Assembly: GCA_021847835.1 (NCBI GenBank)
Contig: JAJZPR010000010.1
Location: forward strand, 1 to 63,717
Direction of reading: 5' to 3'
DNA length: 63,717 nucleotides
From: Pseudomonadota bacterium
Lineage (GTDB): Bacteria; Pseudomonadota; Gammaproteobacteria; Burkholderiales; Thiobacillaceae
Below, piece after piece: positions 50,780-60,975 of this stretch. The notes beneath the pieces were generated by a model. It was not told the DNA's origin and made no database searches. It was given only the letters and a program-made list of their open reading frames with translations. The translations under genes and the position numbers were made by a program. The number at the start of each line of letters is the position of its first letter. Within the stretch, counting starts at the first letter, position 1.

Positions 50780-53003
50780 TGATTGGCCTATATCCCGGAA
50801 TGCTGTCCTTAAGCACGTTCAAGGGGCTGGCGCCGAGGCGTCCCATGCCCTTCAGCTCCAGCTGAAGGTAGAACGAATTGCTCGCATCCCGCTCCGCGGT
50901 GGCGATGCGCTGAACCACGCCGCGCAATATCCAGCACCCCCCATTATATTCAAGTCCTGCCAGCCCTTCGACCACGTTGTTGTCGCGGAGCGAATAATTG
51001 ACGCGAAGCATGCCGTAAAGCTTGTGTGTAAGCGGCCATTGCAGGGCGGTATCCAGTTGTTCCAGCGACCCGTCGACGAAACGGTAGCCCATGCTGACAG
51101 CCTTGCCGGGGCTTGGGCGATAGTTGGCGGAAAGGGTGTTCTTGATGGTTTTGCCGAGGTCGGTATCGAATTGCCAGCCGGCATCCAGCCGCACGGCCTG
51201 CGTGATCTGGCCGGACAGGGCGGCGAGCAGGTCGGTGGACTTGCTGTCGCGCGGCGGCGCGCCCGGCATGGTGACCTTCTGGCTGGAGAAGTAATAGCGC
51301 TGGCCGAACATCAGCTTGAGCCTTTCCAGCCCGCTGTCCTCTTCGATGAAGCGGCTGGCGAGCGCCAGCGTGAGCTGGTTGGCATCGTTGATGCGGTCGC
51401 CGCCGATGAACTGGTTTTCCGTGAATATCTGCGCAAAGCTGAAGTCAAGCGGCGCGGTGTCGAATATCGGGATGCTGCTTTGGTCGCGGTATGGCGCATA
51501 GACATAGTAGGCGCGCGGCTCCAGGGTTTGCAGGTAGCGGTTGCCGCGGAAGTCGAAATCGCGTTCCAGAATGAGCCGGCTGTCCACGCTCGCGATGGGC
51601 AGCGAGCGGGTCTGGTTTTCCGGCATGCCGGAAAGCGGCTGGTCAATGCTGTAATGGGTGTAGTGATAGCCGATTTTCGGCGTGAAGAAGAATGCGCTGG
51701 TGTTGTATGGCAGGGAAAGCGTGGGATACGCCGTGAAGCGGCGGCCGCCCTCCACCTGGCTGAGCGGGTCCGGGCTGGGGTGGCGGAAAAAGGTGTATTC
51801 GCCTTCGATGCCGGCTTCGATGCGGCCCGGCAATGTGCGGTTGGCGGCCAGGGTTAATTGCGGCAAACGGTTATACAGGGTGCGGATGGCGGGCTGATCC
51901 GGATCCTGCAAAACCTGCAATTGCTGAACGCGCAGTCCGGCCTGCCACCAGTCGCCGTTGTAGTTGAGCGTGCCTTCCTGGGGCAGTACCGAGCGCGAAG
52001 TGACGTCGACGCGATTGGACAGGTCGCGGAAATAATTGTCGTCCGAAACCCGGTCGTAGTTGAACTGGCCGCTCAGGCGCGGGCTGAAATTTTGCGAGTG
52101 GTTGAGCGACACCAGCCAGCGCGAGCGCTCCGCGACCTGGTCCTGGTGCAGGTATTCGAGCGCCGCTTCGCCCCGGTAGGACGGCATCAGGTAGCGGAAC
52201 TCGCCGCCCAGCTGCAGGCCGCGCTTGGACAGGATGCGCGGATACAAGGTGGCGTCGTAATTGGGCGCCAGGTTGAAGTAGTAGGGCAGCGTGAGATCCA
52301 GGCCGCTTTTGTCCGTCAGACCGATGGTGGGGGGCAGGAAACCGGATTTGCGCGCATTGTTCAGGGGAAAGTCCGCCCACGGCGTATACAGCAGCGGCAT
52401 GCCCTTGAATGTCAGCAGGGCATTGCGCGCGGTGCCCACCTGCCTGTCCTGGTCGATGTTGAGGTCTGTCACCTTCAGCATCCAGTCGTCATTGCCGGCC
52501 TCGCAGGTGGTGTAGGTGGCGTTCTTGGCCGCGAATCTGTTCTGGCCCAGCAGTTCGAGCGTGTGCGCTTCGCCGCGGGCCGAAAAGCGCCGGTCTTCCG
52601 ACGGCAGAAGCCGGTAGCGCGGATCGGTCAGCAAGCCGGTGTGGGTGTCCAGGCGCAGCTTCAGCGTGCTGCCGGTGACGATCAGGTTGGCCTGTTCCAG
52701 GCGGAGGTTTCCCTCGGCCTCGATCTGCTCCAGGCTGTGGTCGTAGCGCAGGGTGTCGGCGAAGAAGTTCTGCCCGGCCTTGCGCGCCTCGACCCGGCCG
52801 GAGGCCTCGATCACATTGGGACCGGCCGATTGCACGCGGTCGGCGGAAAGGAACAGGGGGGCGGCCTCGCCGGCGACCGCGGAGCCGCCCAGTTGGGTAT
52901 CCTTTTTCAGGGCGAGCGGAGGCTCTTCCGCCAGGGCTGGCGTCCAGGGGAAAAGGCCGGAAAGGGTAAGCGCCAGGCTTAGCCGCGCCAAGGTTGGTGG
53001 CAA
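50760..53003 (-). CDS. lptD: LPS assembly outer-membrane protein LptD
   Basis: Outer-membrane translocon inserting lipopolysaccharide at the cell surface with LptE. 747 residues: signal peptide (about 1-25, ending ALA-E), OstA periplasmic beta-jellyroll (about 50-170), and a large C-terminal barrel ending LNVLKDSIPGYRPINEFHTQ. Cysteines occur singly around TTCEAGND and YNGGCWILRG, the regions used for disulfides in E. coli. It is divergent from amgK, as in Pseudomonas. Confidence 0.94.
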   Translation of the reverse strand: MPPTLARLSLALTLSGLFPWTPALAEEPPLALKKDTQLGGSAVAGEAAPLFLSADRVQSAGPNVIEASGRVEARKAGQNFFADTLRYDHSLEQIEAEGNLRLEQANLIVTGSTLKLRLDTHTGLLTDPRYRLLPSEDRRFSARGEAHTLELLGQNRFAAKNATYTTCEAGNDDWMLKVTDLNIDQDRQVGTARNALLTFKGMPLLYTPWADFPLNNARKSGFLPPTIGLTDKSGLDLTLPYYFNLAPNYDATLYPRILSKRGLQLGGEFRYLMPSYRGEAALEYLHQDQVAERSRWLVSLNHSQNFSPRLSGQFNYDRVSDDNYFRDLSNRVDVTSRSVLPQEGTLNYNGDWWQAGLRVQQLQVLQDPDQPAIRTLYNRLPQLTLAANRTLPGRIEAGIEGEYTFFRHPSPDPLSQVEGGRRFTAYPTLSLPYNTSAFFFTPKIGYHYTHYSIDQPLSGMPENQTRSLPIASVDSRLILERDFDFRGNRYLQTLEPRAYYVYAPYRDQSSIPIFDTAPLDFSFAQIFTENQFIGGDRINDANQLTLALASRFIEEDSGLERLKLMFGQRYYFSSQKVTMPGAPPRDSKSTDLLAALSGQITQAVRLDAGWQFDTDLGKTIKNTLSANYRPSPGKAVSMGYRFVDGSLEQLDTALQWPLTHKLYGMLRVNYSLRDNNVVEGLAGLEYNGGCWILRGVVQRIATAERDASNSFYLQLELKGMGRLGASPLNVLKDSIPGYRPINEFHTQ

Positions 53004-53040
53004 GCTGTAAAATCCGTCTTTTTATTCAAAGTTGATCGGC

Positions 53041-54766
<1,726 letters not shown>

Positions 54767-54767
54767 C

Positions 54768-56066
54768 ATGGACATCACCGCTTATCGCCAGCGCCGCGAG
54801 CGCTTCCTGCAAAGCCTGCAAGCAGGCGTGGCGGTCATCGCCACCGCGCCCGAGCAGGTGCGCAACCGCGATTCGCATTATGCCTATCGCCACGACAGCT
54901 ATTTCTATTACCTCTCCGGCTTCGATGAGCCCGAAGCGGTGCTGGTGCTGGTGGCCGGCAGCGAGCCGCGCAGCATCCTGTTCTGCCGCGACAAGGACGA
55001 GGAGCGCGAAATCTGGGACGGTTACCGCTACGGCCCGGAAAAGGCGAAAGAGGTCTTCGGCCTCGACGAGGCTTATTCCATCTCGCAGCTGGACGAAAAA
55101 ATCCCGGAACTGCTGGGCAACCAGCCGCGCCTGGCCTACCTGGTGGGCAGCGAGATCGACTGGGACACGCGCATGCTGGGCTGGCTCAACGCCGTGCGTG
55201 CCAAGGCCCGCACCGGCGTCATTGCGCCGGAGGAAATCGTCGACGCGCGCCGCTGGCTCGACGAGATGCGCCTCGTCAAGGATGCAGGCGAACTCGCACT
55301 CATGCGCCGCGCCGCGGAGATTTCCAGCGCCGCGCATTTGCGCGCCATGCAGAAGACGCGGCCGGGCAAATTCGAATACGAGATCGAGGCCGAGTTGCTG
55401 CACGACTTCGTGCGCCACGGCGCGCGCCATCCCGCCTACACCAGTATCGTCGCCGGCGGCGCCAACGCCTGCGTGCTGCACTATGTGGAAAACGATGCGC
55501 GGCTCAAGGACGGTGAGCTGCTGCTGATCGATGCCGGCTGTGAACTCGATGGCTATGCCTCCGACATCACCCGTACCTTCCCCGTCAACGGAAAATTCTC
55601 CGGCGCGCAGAAGGGCGTGTACGAAATCGTGCTCGCCGCGCAGGCCGCCGCCCTCGCCGCGGTGAAACCGGGCGCACCCTGGATCGCCTATCACGATGCC
55701 GCCGTGCGCGTACTGACGCAGGGCATGGTGGATCTGAAACTGCTGTCCGGCGAAATCGACGGCCTCATCGAGTCGGAAGCCTACAAGCGCTTCTACATGC
55801 ACCGCACCGGGCACTGGCTCGGCATGGACGTGCACGACGCCGGCGAGTACAAGCTGGGCGGCGAGTGGCGGCCGCTGGTGGCCGGCATGACGCTCACTGT
55901 CGAGCCGGGCTTCTACATCCGCCCCGCGGACGACGTGCCGCAGGCCTTGTGGAACATCGGCATCCGCATCGAGGACGATGTGGCGGTGACGGAAAGCGGC
56001 TGCGAAGTGCTGACCCATGCGCCCAGGACCGTGGCTGAAATCGAGGAGGCCATGCGCCATGCCTGA
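54768..56066 (+). CDS. pepP: Xaa-Pro aminopeptidase
   Basis: Dinuclear manganese aminopeptidase of 432 residues that releases N-terminal residues before proline. N-terminal AMP_N domain (YFYYLSGFDEPEAVLVLVAG). The pita-bread catalytic domain carries LLIDAGCELDGYASDITRTF, the histidine in HRTGHWLGMDVHDAGEY, and GMTLTVEPGFYI and IRIEDDVAVTESG. It starts 1 base after murU and overlaps ubiH by 8 bases. Confidence 0.95.
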   Translation: MDITAYRQRRERFLQSLQAGVAVIATAPEQVRNRDSHYAYRHDSYFYYLSGFDEPEAVLVLVAGSEPRSILFCRDKDEEREIWDGYRYGPEKAKEVFGLDEAYSISQLDEKIPELLGNQPRLAYLVGSEIDWDTRMLGWLNAVRAKARTGVIAPEEIVDARRWLDEMRLVKDAGELALMRRAAEISSAAHLRAMQKTRPGKFEYEIEAELLHDFVRHGARHPAYTSIVAGGANACVLHYVENDARLKDGELLLIDAGCELDGYASDITRTFPVNGKFSGAQKGVYEIVLAAQAAALAAVKPGAPWIAYHDAAVRVLTQGMVDLKLLSGEIDGLIESEAYKRFYMHRTGHWLGMDVHDAGEYKLGGEWRPLVAGMTLTVEPGFYIRPADDVPQALWNIGIRIEDDVAVTESGCEVLTHAPRTVAEIEEAMRHA

Positions 56067-57216
56067 GGCGGCAGAAAACATCGTCATCGCCGGCGCCGGC
56101 CCGGTAGGCGCGGTGTGTGCGCTGGCGCTCAAACAGGGCGGGCTGGATCCGCTGGTGCTGGAAGCGCGCCCGGTGGACGCGCCGCTGAGCGACCGCCGCA
56201 CCCTGGCACTGTCCTACGGCTCGCGCCTGCTCCTGGAGCGGCTGGGCGTCTGGGCGCGCATCGGCGATGCCACGCCGATCACGCGCATCCATATTTCCCA
56301 TCGCGGTGGCCTGGGGCGCGCCATGTTGAGCGCTGCTGAAGAAAAACTGCCCGCCCTGGGCTATGTGCTGAGCTACGGCGAACTGGCCCAGGCGCTGATG
56401 GATGAACTGAAGGCGGCCAGCGTGCGCATGCGTTTCGGCGTAGAGGCAAGGCGTGCGCAGGCGCAAGGTGGAATGGCGGAGCTGCAACTCGGCGGCGATG
56501 CGCCAGAAATTTTGCATGCGCGCCTTGCGGTGATTGCCGATGGCGGGCGCGGCGAAGACACGCCGCCCGCCAAGTGGTCGCACGACTACGCGCAGGTCGC
56601 GGTAGTGGCGGAAGTGCAAACCGAGATGCCGCACCGCAACCTGGCCTATGAACGTTTCACCCCCGGCGGCCCCATCGCGCTTTTGCCGAAGGGGGACAAA
56701 TATGCCCTGGTGTGGGTGAACGCGCCGGACGAGGCCGCGCGCATCGCGCAATTGAGCGATGCGGATTTTCTGGCTGAATTGCAGCGGCGCTTCGGCAACC
56801 GCCAGGGCCGCTTTCTTGCCGTGCATTCGCGCGGGCAGTTCCCGCTCAGGCTGGATTACCGCGGCACCGACGCCGGCCAGCATGTGGTGCGCATCGGCAA
56901 TGCTGCCCAGACCCTGCACCCGGTGGCGGGCCAGGGCTTCAACCTGGGCCTGCGCGACGCCTGGGAGCTCGCGGAGTCCTGTCTGCAAGCCGCCCCCGGA
57001 ACTCTGGGCAGCGCCGCGCAGCTTGCGCGCTTTGCCGCGGGCCGGCGTCGCGATGCCCTGCCCGGCATCGGCTTCACCGATTTCCTGGTGCGCGCCTTTT
57101 CCACCACCAATCCCATCGCGCACCACCTGCGCGGCCTCGGCCTGATGGCGCTGCAGGCCTTGCCGCCGGCGCGCCATTTCGTGGCGCGCCGCATGCTGTT
57201 CGGGAAGAACGGATGA
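56059..57216 (+). CDS. ubiH: UbiH-type ubiquinone biosynthesis FAD monooxygenase
   Basis: Hydroxylates the ubiquinone ring precursor. 385 residues from ATG 56059. It has the FAD dinucleotide motif IVIAGAGPVGAVCALALKQG, DRRTLALSYGSRLLLERLGV and the characteristic GNAAQTLHPVAGQGFNLGLR. It overlaps pepP and the next hydroxylase gene, so the three form an operon with murU. Confidence 0.92.
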   Translation: MPEAAENIVIAGAGPVGAVCALALKQGGLDPLVLEARPVDAPLSDRRTLALSYGSRLLLERLGVWARIGDATPITRIHISHRGGLGRAMLSAAEEKLPALGYVLSYGELAQALMDELKAASVRMRFGVEARRAQAQGGMAELQLGGDAPEILHARLAVIADGGRGEDTPPAKWSHDYAQVAVVAEVQTEMPHRNLAYERFTPGGPIALLPKGDKYALVWVNAPDEAARIAQLSDADFLAELQRRFGNRQGRFLAVHSRGQFPLRLDYRGTDAGQHVVRIGNAAQTLHPVAGQGFNLGLRDAWELAESCLQAAPGTLGSAAQLARFAAGRRRDALPGIGFTDFLVRAFSTTNPIAHHLRGLGLMALQALPPARHFVARRMLFGKNG

Positions 57217-58463
57217 TGAAGCCGCGCTATCACGTTGCCGTCATCGGCGCCGGGCTGGTGGGCTCGGCTGCCGCGCTCGCGCTCGCCCGCGCCGGGCTTC
57301 GTGTCGCGCTGATCGAGCCGCGCGCGGCCGCCGCGCCGGATGCGGCTTCGCCCCCTCATCCCAACCCTCTCCCGCAAGCGGGAGAGGGAGCAAACGCGAT
57401 GCCCAAACCGGATCAATGGGACACCCGCGTCTATGCCATCAGCCCTGGCAGCGAAGCCCTGCTCGAGGATCTGGGCGCATGGGGCCGTCTCGACGCGTCC
57501 CGCGTGCAGGCGGTCCATCGCATGGACGTGCGCGGCGATGCCAAAGGCGAGCTGCTGCTCGACGCCTATGCGGCCGGCGTGCCCAGACTCGCCAGTATCC
57601 TGGAAGGCAGTCGGCTCCAGCACGCCTTGTGGCAGGCGCTGCATGCGCAAGATAATGTCGAGGTCGTGTGCCCGGCCGAGGTAAGCGATATCGCCTGGAA
57701 CAACCCGCGTTCGCTCATCACCCTCGGCAGCGGCGCCGCCCTGGAAGCGGAACTGATCGTGGGCGCCGACGGCGCCGCTTCCCTGACCCGCCAGCGCGCC
57801 GGCATCGAGGCGAAAGCGGAGCCTTACCGCCAGTCCGGCGTGGTGGCCAATTTCGAAACCGAAAAACCGCACCGCGGCACCGCCTTCCAGTGGTTCCGTC
57901 CGTTCGAGCCGGGCTGCGTCGACATCGTCGCCTATCTGCCGCTGCCGGGGAACCGAATGTCGCTGGTCTGGTCAACCGCTACGGAACATGCACAGGCCCT
58001 GCTCGGAATGGACGAGCAGGCATTCTGCGCGCAGGCCGAACAGGCCGGGGGGGCGCGTCTCGGCAGCCTGCGTCTTGTCACTCGACCCGCGGCTTTCCCG
58101 CTCCGTCTGATGCAAACGGACAGCCCCGTGCGCGCCGGCTGCGTGCTGGTGGGCGACGCCGCCCACGGCGTGCATCCGCTGGCAGGGCAGGGCGTGAACC
58201 TGGGTTTTGGCGATGTCGCCGCGCTGGCCGATGTGCTTGCGCAAAGAGGCAGGGCAGGCTGCGGCGATCTGGTCTTGCTGGAGCGCTATGCCCGCCGTCG
58301 CGCCGAACCGGTGGCACGCATGCAGCTGCTTACTGATACCCTGTGGCGGCTGTTTGGCCGGGATGAGCGTTTGTTTGCACTGGCGCGCAACTCGGGCATG
58401 TCGGCCTTGAACAAACTGGGGCCGGCAAAGGCGGCCCTGGTGCACGAAGCTTTTTTTAATTGA
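57213..58463 (+). CDS. Second UbiH/UbiF/UbiM-family FAD monooxygenase, with in-frame palindrome insertion
   Basis: 416 residues, a paralogue of the upstream gene. It has HVAVIGAGLVGSAAALALAR, DTRVYAISPGSEALLEDLGA and VLVGDAAHGVHPLAGQGVNL, so the catalytic framework is intact. Which ring position it hydroxylates is not clear. Residues about 46-63 (SPPHPNPLPQAGEGANAM) are encoded by a palindromic repeat and sit in a loop between the first Rossmann unit and the substrate region. Relatives have a shorter loop there. The frame is preserved, so the product is probably active. Confidence 0.9.
   Translation: MMKPRYHVAVIGAGLVGSAAALALARAGLRVALIEPRAAAAPDAASPPHPNPLPQAGEGANAMPKPDQWDTRVYAISPGSEALLEDLGAWGRLDASRVQAVHRMDVRGDAKGELLLDAYAAGVPRLASILEGSRLQHALWQALHAQDNVEVVCPAEVSDIAWNNPRSLITLGSGAALEAELIVGADGAASLTRQRAGIEAKAEPYRQSGVVANFETEKPHRGTAFQWFRPFEPGCVDIVAYLPLPGNRMSLVWSTATEHAQALLGMDEQAFCAQAEQAGGARLGSLRLVTRPAAFPLRLMQTDSPVRAGCVLVGDAAHGVHPLAGQGVNLGFGDVAALADVLAQRGRAGCGDLVLLERYARRRAEPVARMQLLTDTLWRLFGRDERLFALARNSGMSALNKLGPAKAALVHEAFFN
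57351..57400. repeat. Palindromic (REP-like) repeat inside a coding region
   Basis: A perfect 11-base stem, CCCTCTCCCGC / GCGGGAGAGGG, with an AA loop (57365-57388), flanked by CCCCCTCATCCCAA and AGCAAACGCGATG. The same kind of sequence, encoding PHPNPLPQAGEG, is a widespread intergenic repeat in proteobacteria. Here it lies inside a gene without breaking the frame. Confidence 0.85.
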
Positions 58464-58472
58464 GGAAACATC

Positions 58473-59186
58473 ATGCGTTTATTCCATTTGGCACTCTCCC
58501 TGCTCATGCTCGCGGGCGTTTCAGCCCAGGCGGGCGAGAAGGAAATCCGCCAGGCATTCCAGAAGAGTTTTCCCGGCATGGAGATTGCCTCCATCGGCAA
58601 GACGCCTTACGGCGGCCTGTATGAAGTGGTGGCGGACGGGCAGGTCGTCTATGCCAGCGCCGACGGCAAGTACCTGGTGCTGGGCAATGTGATCGATCTG
58701 CAAAGCAGGCAGAACCTCACCGCGGCGCGCAACGCCAAGCTGATGGAGGTCAAGTGGAGCACGCTGCCGCTCGCCAAGGCCATCAAGGAAGTCAAGGGCA
58801 ACGGCAGCCGCAAGCTGGCGATCTTCTCCGACCCGGACTGTCCGTTTTGCCGCAAGCTGGAGCCGGAGCTGGAAAAGCTCAACAACGTGACGATCTACAC
58901 CTTCCTCTATCCCATCGAGGGCCTGCATCCCGAGGCGGTGCAGACGTCGAAGAAGATCTGGTGCGAAAGCGACCGCCTCAAGGCCTGGAAAGGCTACATG
59001 CTTCGCAACGAGAAGCCCAAATCCAAGGGTGACTGCGCCAACCCGGTGGACGAGATCGTGGCGCTCGGCGCCAAGCTCAAGGTCAGCGGCACGCCCACCC
59101 TCATCCTGGAAAACGGCCAGCGCGTGCCTGGCTACGTGCCGGCCGACAAGCTCGAACAGTTGCTGAGCGCGGCCAGCCGGAAGTGA
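58473..59186 (+). CDS. dsbC: Thiol:disulfide interchange protein DsbC
   Basis: Periplasmic disulfide isomerase of 237 residues. Signal peptide ends at SAQA-G (about 20). N-terminal dimerisation domain about 22-80. The thioredoxin-like domain has the active site FSDPDCPFCRKLEPELE (CPFC instead of E. coli CGYC), the cis-proline region GTPTLILENGQRVPGY and the second cysteine pair (IWC and DCAN). Good GAGG ribosome site 9 bases after the preceding gene. Confidence 0.93.
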   Translation: MRLFHLALSLLMLAGVSAQAGEKEIRQAFQKSFPGMEIASIGKTPYGGLYEVVADGQVVYASADGKYLVLGNVIDLQSRQNLTAARNAKLMEVKWSTLPLAKAIKEVKGNGSRKLAIFSDPDCPFCRKLEPELEKLNNVTIYTFLYPIEGLHPEAVQTSKKIWCESDRLKAWKGYMLRNEKPKSKGDCANPVDEIVALGAKLKVSGTPTLILENGQRVPGYVPADKLEQLLSAASRK

Positions 59187-59200
59187 GCGCCATGGGGTTG

Positions 59201-59231
59201 GCAAAAACTCAGCCTTTGAGCATTTTTGCCG
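59201..59231. other. Hairpin between dsbC and the exported CBM48 gene
   Basis: GGCAAAAA-CTCA pairs with TTGAG-CA-TTTTTGCC across a four-base loop with a two-base bulge. The T-run is within the 3' arm rather than after it, so it may be a weak dsbC terminator. A short GGAGG/CCTCC hairpin follows at 59236-59249. Confidence 0.4.
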
Positions 59232-59282
59232 CGGGGGAGGCAACCTCCTTGATCATCCCGGGAAGACGGGCGTAGGGACGCC

Positions 59283-59645
59283 ATGAGCGGTACTCCATTT
59301 CTTTTTGCCAGCCGGCGATGGTGCTTGGTCTGGGCGCTTGCGCTGGCCGCGCCATGGGCGTGCGCCGACGAAACGGAAATGCGCGTGATGACATTCACTC
59401 TGCATGCGCCCCAGGCCAAATCGGTCGAAATCCTCGGTGATTTCAATCAGTGGCAAAGCGGGATGACGCCACTGGCCGGGCCGGACGAAACCGGCCGTTG
59501 GCGGGTCGGGCTGACATTCCCCGCCGCCATGCGCCGCATCGAATACATCTACTGGGTGGATGGCGCCCACAGGCAGGTCGACCCCGACCAGCCCGTCGTT
59601 TCCGACGGATTTTCAGGCGAGAACAATGTCGCTGTCCTGCCGTAG
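59283..59645 (+). CDS. Exported single-domain CBM48 (glycogen-binding-like) protein
   Basis: 120 residues: signal peptide (about 1-28, ending WACA-D) then one early-set/CBM48 domain related to AMPK-beta and isoamylase N-terminal domains (FTLHAPQAKSVEILGDFNQW, then VDGAHRQVDPDQPVVSDG). The first glucan-stacking tryptophan is kept (W57 in FNQW). The second is replaced by His/Arg (residues 96-97). The terminal asparagine pair (ENNVAVL) is kept. It is clearly a paralogue of the C-terminal domain of the anti-sigma-like protein at 60284. No ECF-type promoter was seen ahead of it. Confidence 0.85.
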   Translation: MSGTPFLFASRRWCLVWALALAAPWACADETEMRVMTFTLHAPQAKSVEILGDFNQWQSGMTPLAGPDETGRWRVGLTFPAAMRRIEYIYWVDGAHRQVDPDQPVVSDGFSGENNVAVLP

Positions 59646-59666
59646 GCCGTCCGGTTTCCGCGGGGT

Positions 59667-59693
59667 GTAACTTTTTTGGTGCGGGTTTCGTCC
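59667..59693 (+). promoter_or_regulatory. Predicted ECF-sigma promoter P1 (sigma operon)
   Basis: GTAAC (59667-59671), 17-base spacer, CGTCC (59689-59693), 45 bases ahead of the sigma-factor start. It shares the exact arrangement with sites at 62806 and 63301. It fits the AAC-type -35 and CGTC-type -10 of ECF promoters, implying autoregulation. Confidence 0.7.
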
Positions 59694-59738
59694 TACGAGA
59701 TGAAATGAACCATAAAAGACTGATATGGGAGATGGCGT

Positions 59739-60284
59739 GTGGAGTCCGACGAGGCGCTGATCGACGCCTGTCTGGCGGGGCGGTCAGAGGTGTACGCAGT
59801 CCTGGTCCAGCGCCATCAGCAGAAGGTGTTCAACGTGGTGTACCGGTTTCTCGGCAATTACGAGGCGAGCCAGGATATCAGCCAGGAAACTTTTCTTGCC
59901 GCGTACCGGAAGCTCGCCACGTTCGGCGGCAGGAGCGCGTTTTCCACCTGGCTGTGCCAGATCGCGCTCAACAAGGCGCGCGACATGCTGCGCAGCCAGG
60001 GCGGCGACTCGCTGTGCGAGGATTGGACGGACCATGCTGAGGTTCTGGCTGCGCCCGACGCAGCCAGGCCGGACAGCCGGGCGGAGCAGGGGCAACTGCA
60101 TGAAAGGATCCAGCGGATCCTCGACCGCATGCCTGCGCATTACAGGGACGTTTTGATATTGAAGCATCTGGAGGGATACGGCAACGAGGAGATTGCCTCG
60201 CTGCTCGACGACACGGTGGAAAATGTCAAGGTGAGGACGTTCCGCGCCCGCCGGATGTTCAGGAAACTGCACGGAGAATCGTGA
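59739..60284 (+). CDS. ECF-type RNA polymerase sigma factor
   Basis: 181 residues from GTG 59739. Sigma-70 region 2 covers about 22-88 (VYRFLGNYEASQDISQETFL and FSTWLCQIALNKARDML). Region 4 covers about 120-175 (RMPAHYRDVLILKHLEGYGN then TVENVKVRTFRARRMFRKL). Regions 1 and 3 are absent, as in ECF factors. Its stop overlaps the start of a one-TM protein with anti-sigma features. Region 2 is close to the RpoE-like group. Confidence 0.92.
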   Translation: MESDEALIDACLAGRSEVYAVLVQRHQQKVFNVVYRFLGNYEASQDISQETFLAAYRKLATFGGRSAFSTWLCQIALNKARDMLRSQGGDSLCEDWTDHAEVLAAPDAARPDSRAEQGQLHERIQRILDRMPAHYRDVLILKHLEGYGNEEIASLLDDTVENVKVRTFRARRMFRKLHGES

Positions 60285-60964
60285 TGGATGCATTGCAATA
60301 CGATACTGCCTGGCAGCGCTATCTGGACCGGGAAATGGACCCGTCCGAGGAAGCCGCTTTTCTCGCCCACCTGGACGAGGCCGAGCGCGCGGAGCTGCAC
60401 GCCACCGGCGCGGCGTTGAGTGCGCTGGAGCGCTTGCCGCGGGTTGCCGCCCCCGCCGGCTTGGCGGACAGGGTGATGGCGGAGATCAGGCCCCAAAGGC
60501 AGAGCGCCTTGGCTCGCCTGCGCTCGTGGATGGAGCGCCGCCCCCTGCTGGGCTGGGAATTCGCGGGCGCCGCGCTGGCAGCGTCGGCGCTGTTCGTCGT
60601 GCTTGCGCCCCTGTCGCTGCCTCCGGCGGGTGAGGCTTTGCCGCAAACGGCCTTGTCTTCTTCTTCCCTTACCCGGGCCGCGCATGCGCCTTCGGGCGGA
60701 AGCAATGCGCTGCGTTTCAGCCTGTATGCCCCGCAAGCCACCAGCGTGGCGCTGGTCGGCGATTTCAACGGCTGGGGCGGCACGGCTGAGGTCAGTTTGA
60801 AGCCTGCGGGCAATGGCATGTGGAGCGTGGTCATTCCGTTGCCCAGCGGGCGCTATCAGTACGCATTCCTGGTCGATGGCCGGCGCTGGGTCACCGATCC
60901 GCGCGCCGAACAGCATGTGAGTGACGATTTCGGCAGGCAAAACGCGGTCGTCACCATACTATGA
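60284..60964 (+). CDS. Putative anti-sigma factor with periplasmic CBM48 domain
   Basis: 226 residues. The N-terminal cytosolic part (about 1-90) begins YDTAWQRYLDREMDPSEEAA, resembling the start of many anti-sigma domains but without the zinc HxxxCxxC. One membrane segment follows (about 93-112), a Ser/Ala linker, and a C-terminal CBM48 domain (about 143-226) placed in the periplasm. It keeps the residues used by AMPK-beta to stack on glucans: W164 (FNGW), W202 (RRWVTDP) and N220. The equivalent of AMPK Lys126 is Ala. ATG 60284 overlaps the sigma stop as TGATG, with GGAG seven bases before. Calling it anti-sigma is inference from position and topology. Confidence 0.8.
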   Translation: MDALQYDTAWQRYLDREMDPSEEAAFLAHLDEAERAELHATGAALSALERLPRVAAPAGLADRVMAEIRPQRQSALARLRSWMERRPLLGWEFAGAALAASALFVVLAPLSLPPAGEALPQTALSSSSLTRAAHAPSGGSNALRFSLYAPQATSVALVGDFNGWGGTAEVSLKPAGNGMWSVVIPLPSGRYQYAFLVDGRRWVTDPRAEQHVSDDFGRQNAVVTIL

Positions 60965-60975
60965 GGCGAACCGAC

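Noticed and set aside
57365..57388. Hairpin read as an intrinsic terminator
   Set aside because: It lies within a coding region, has a 2-base loop and no T-run.
59187..59282. ECF-type promoter ahead of the exported CBM48 gene
   Set aside because: No GTAAC-N16-18-CGTC is present; only hairpins are seen, so its link to the regulon rests on homology and proximity.
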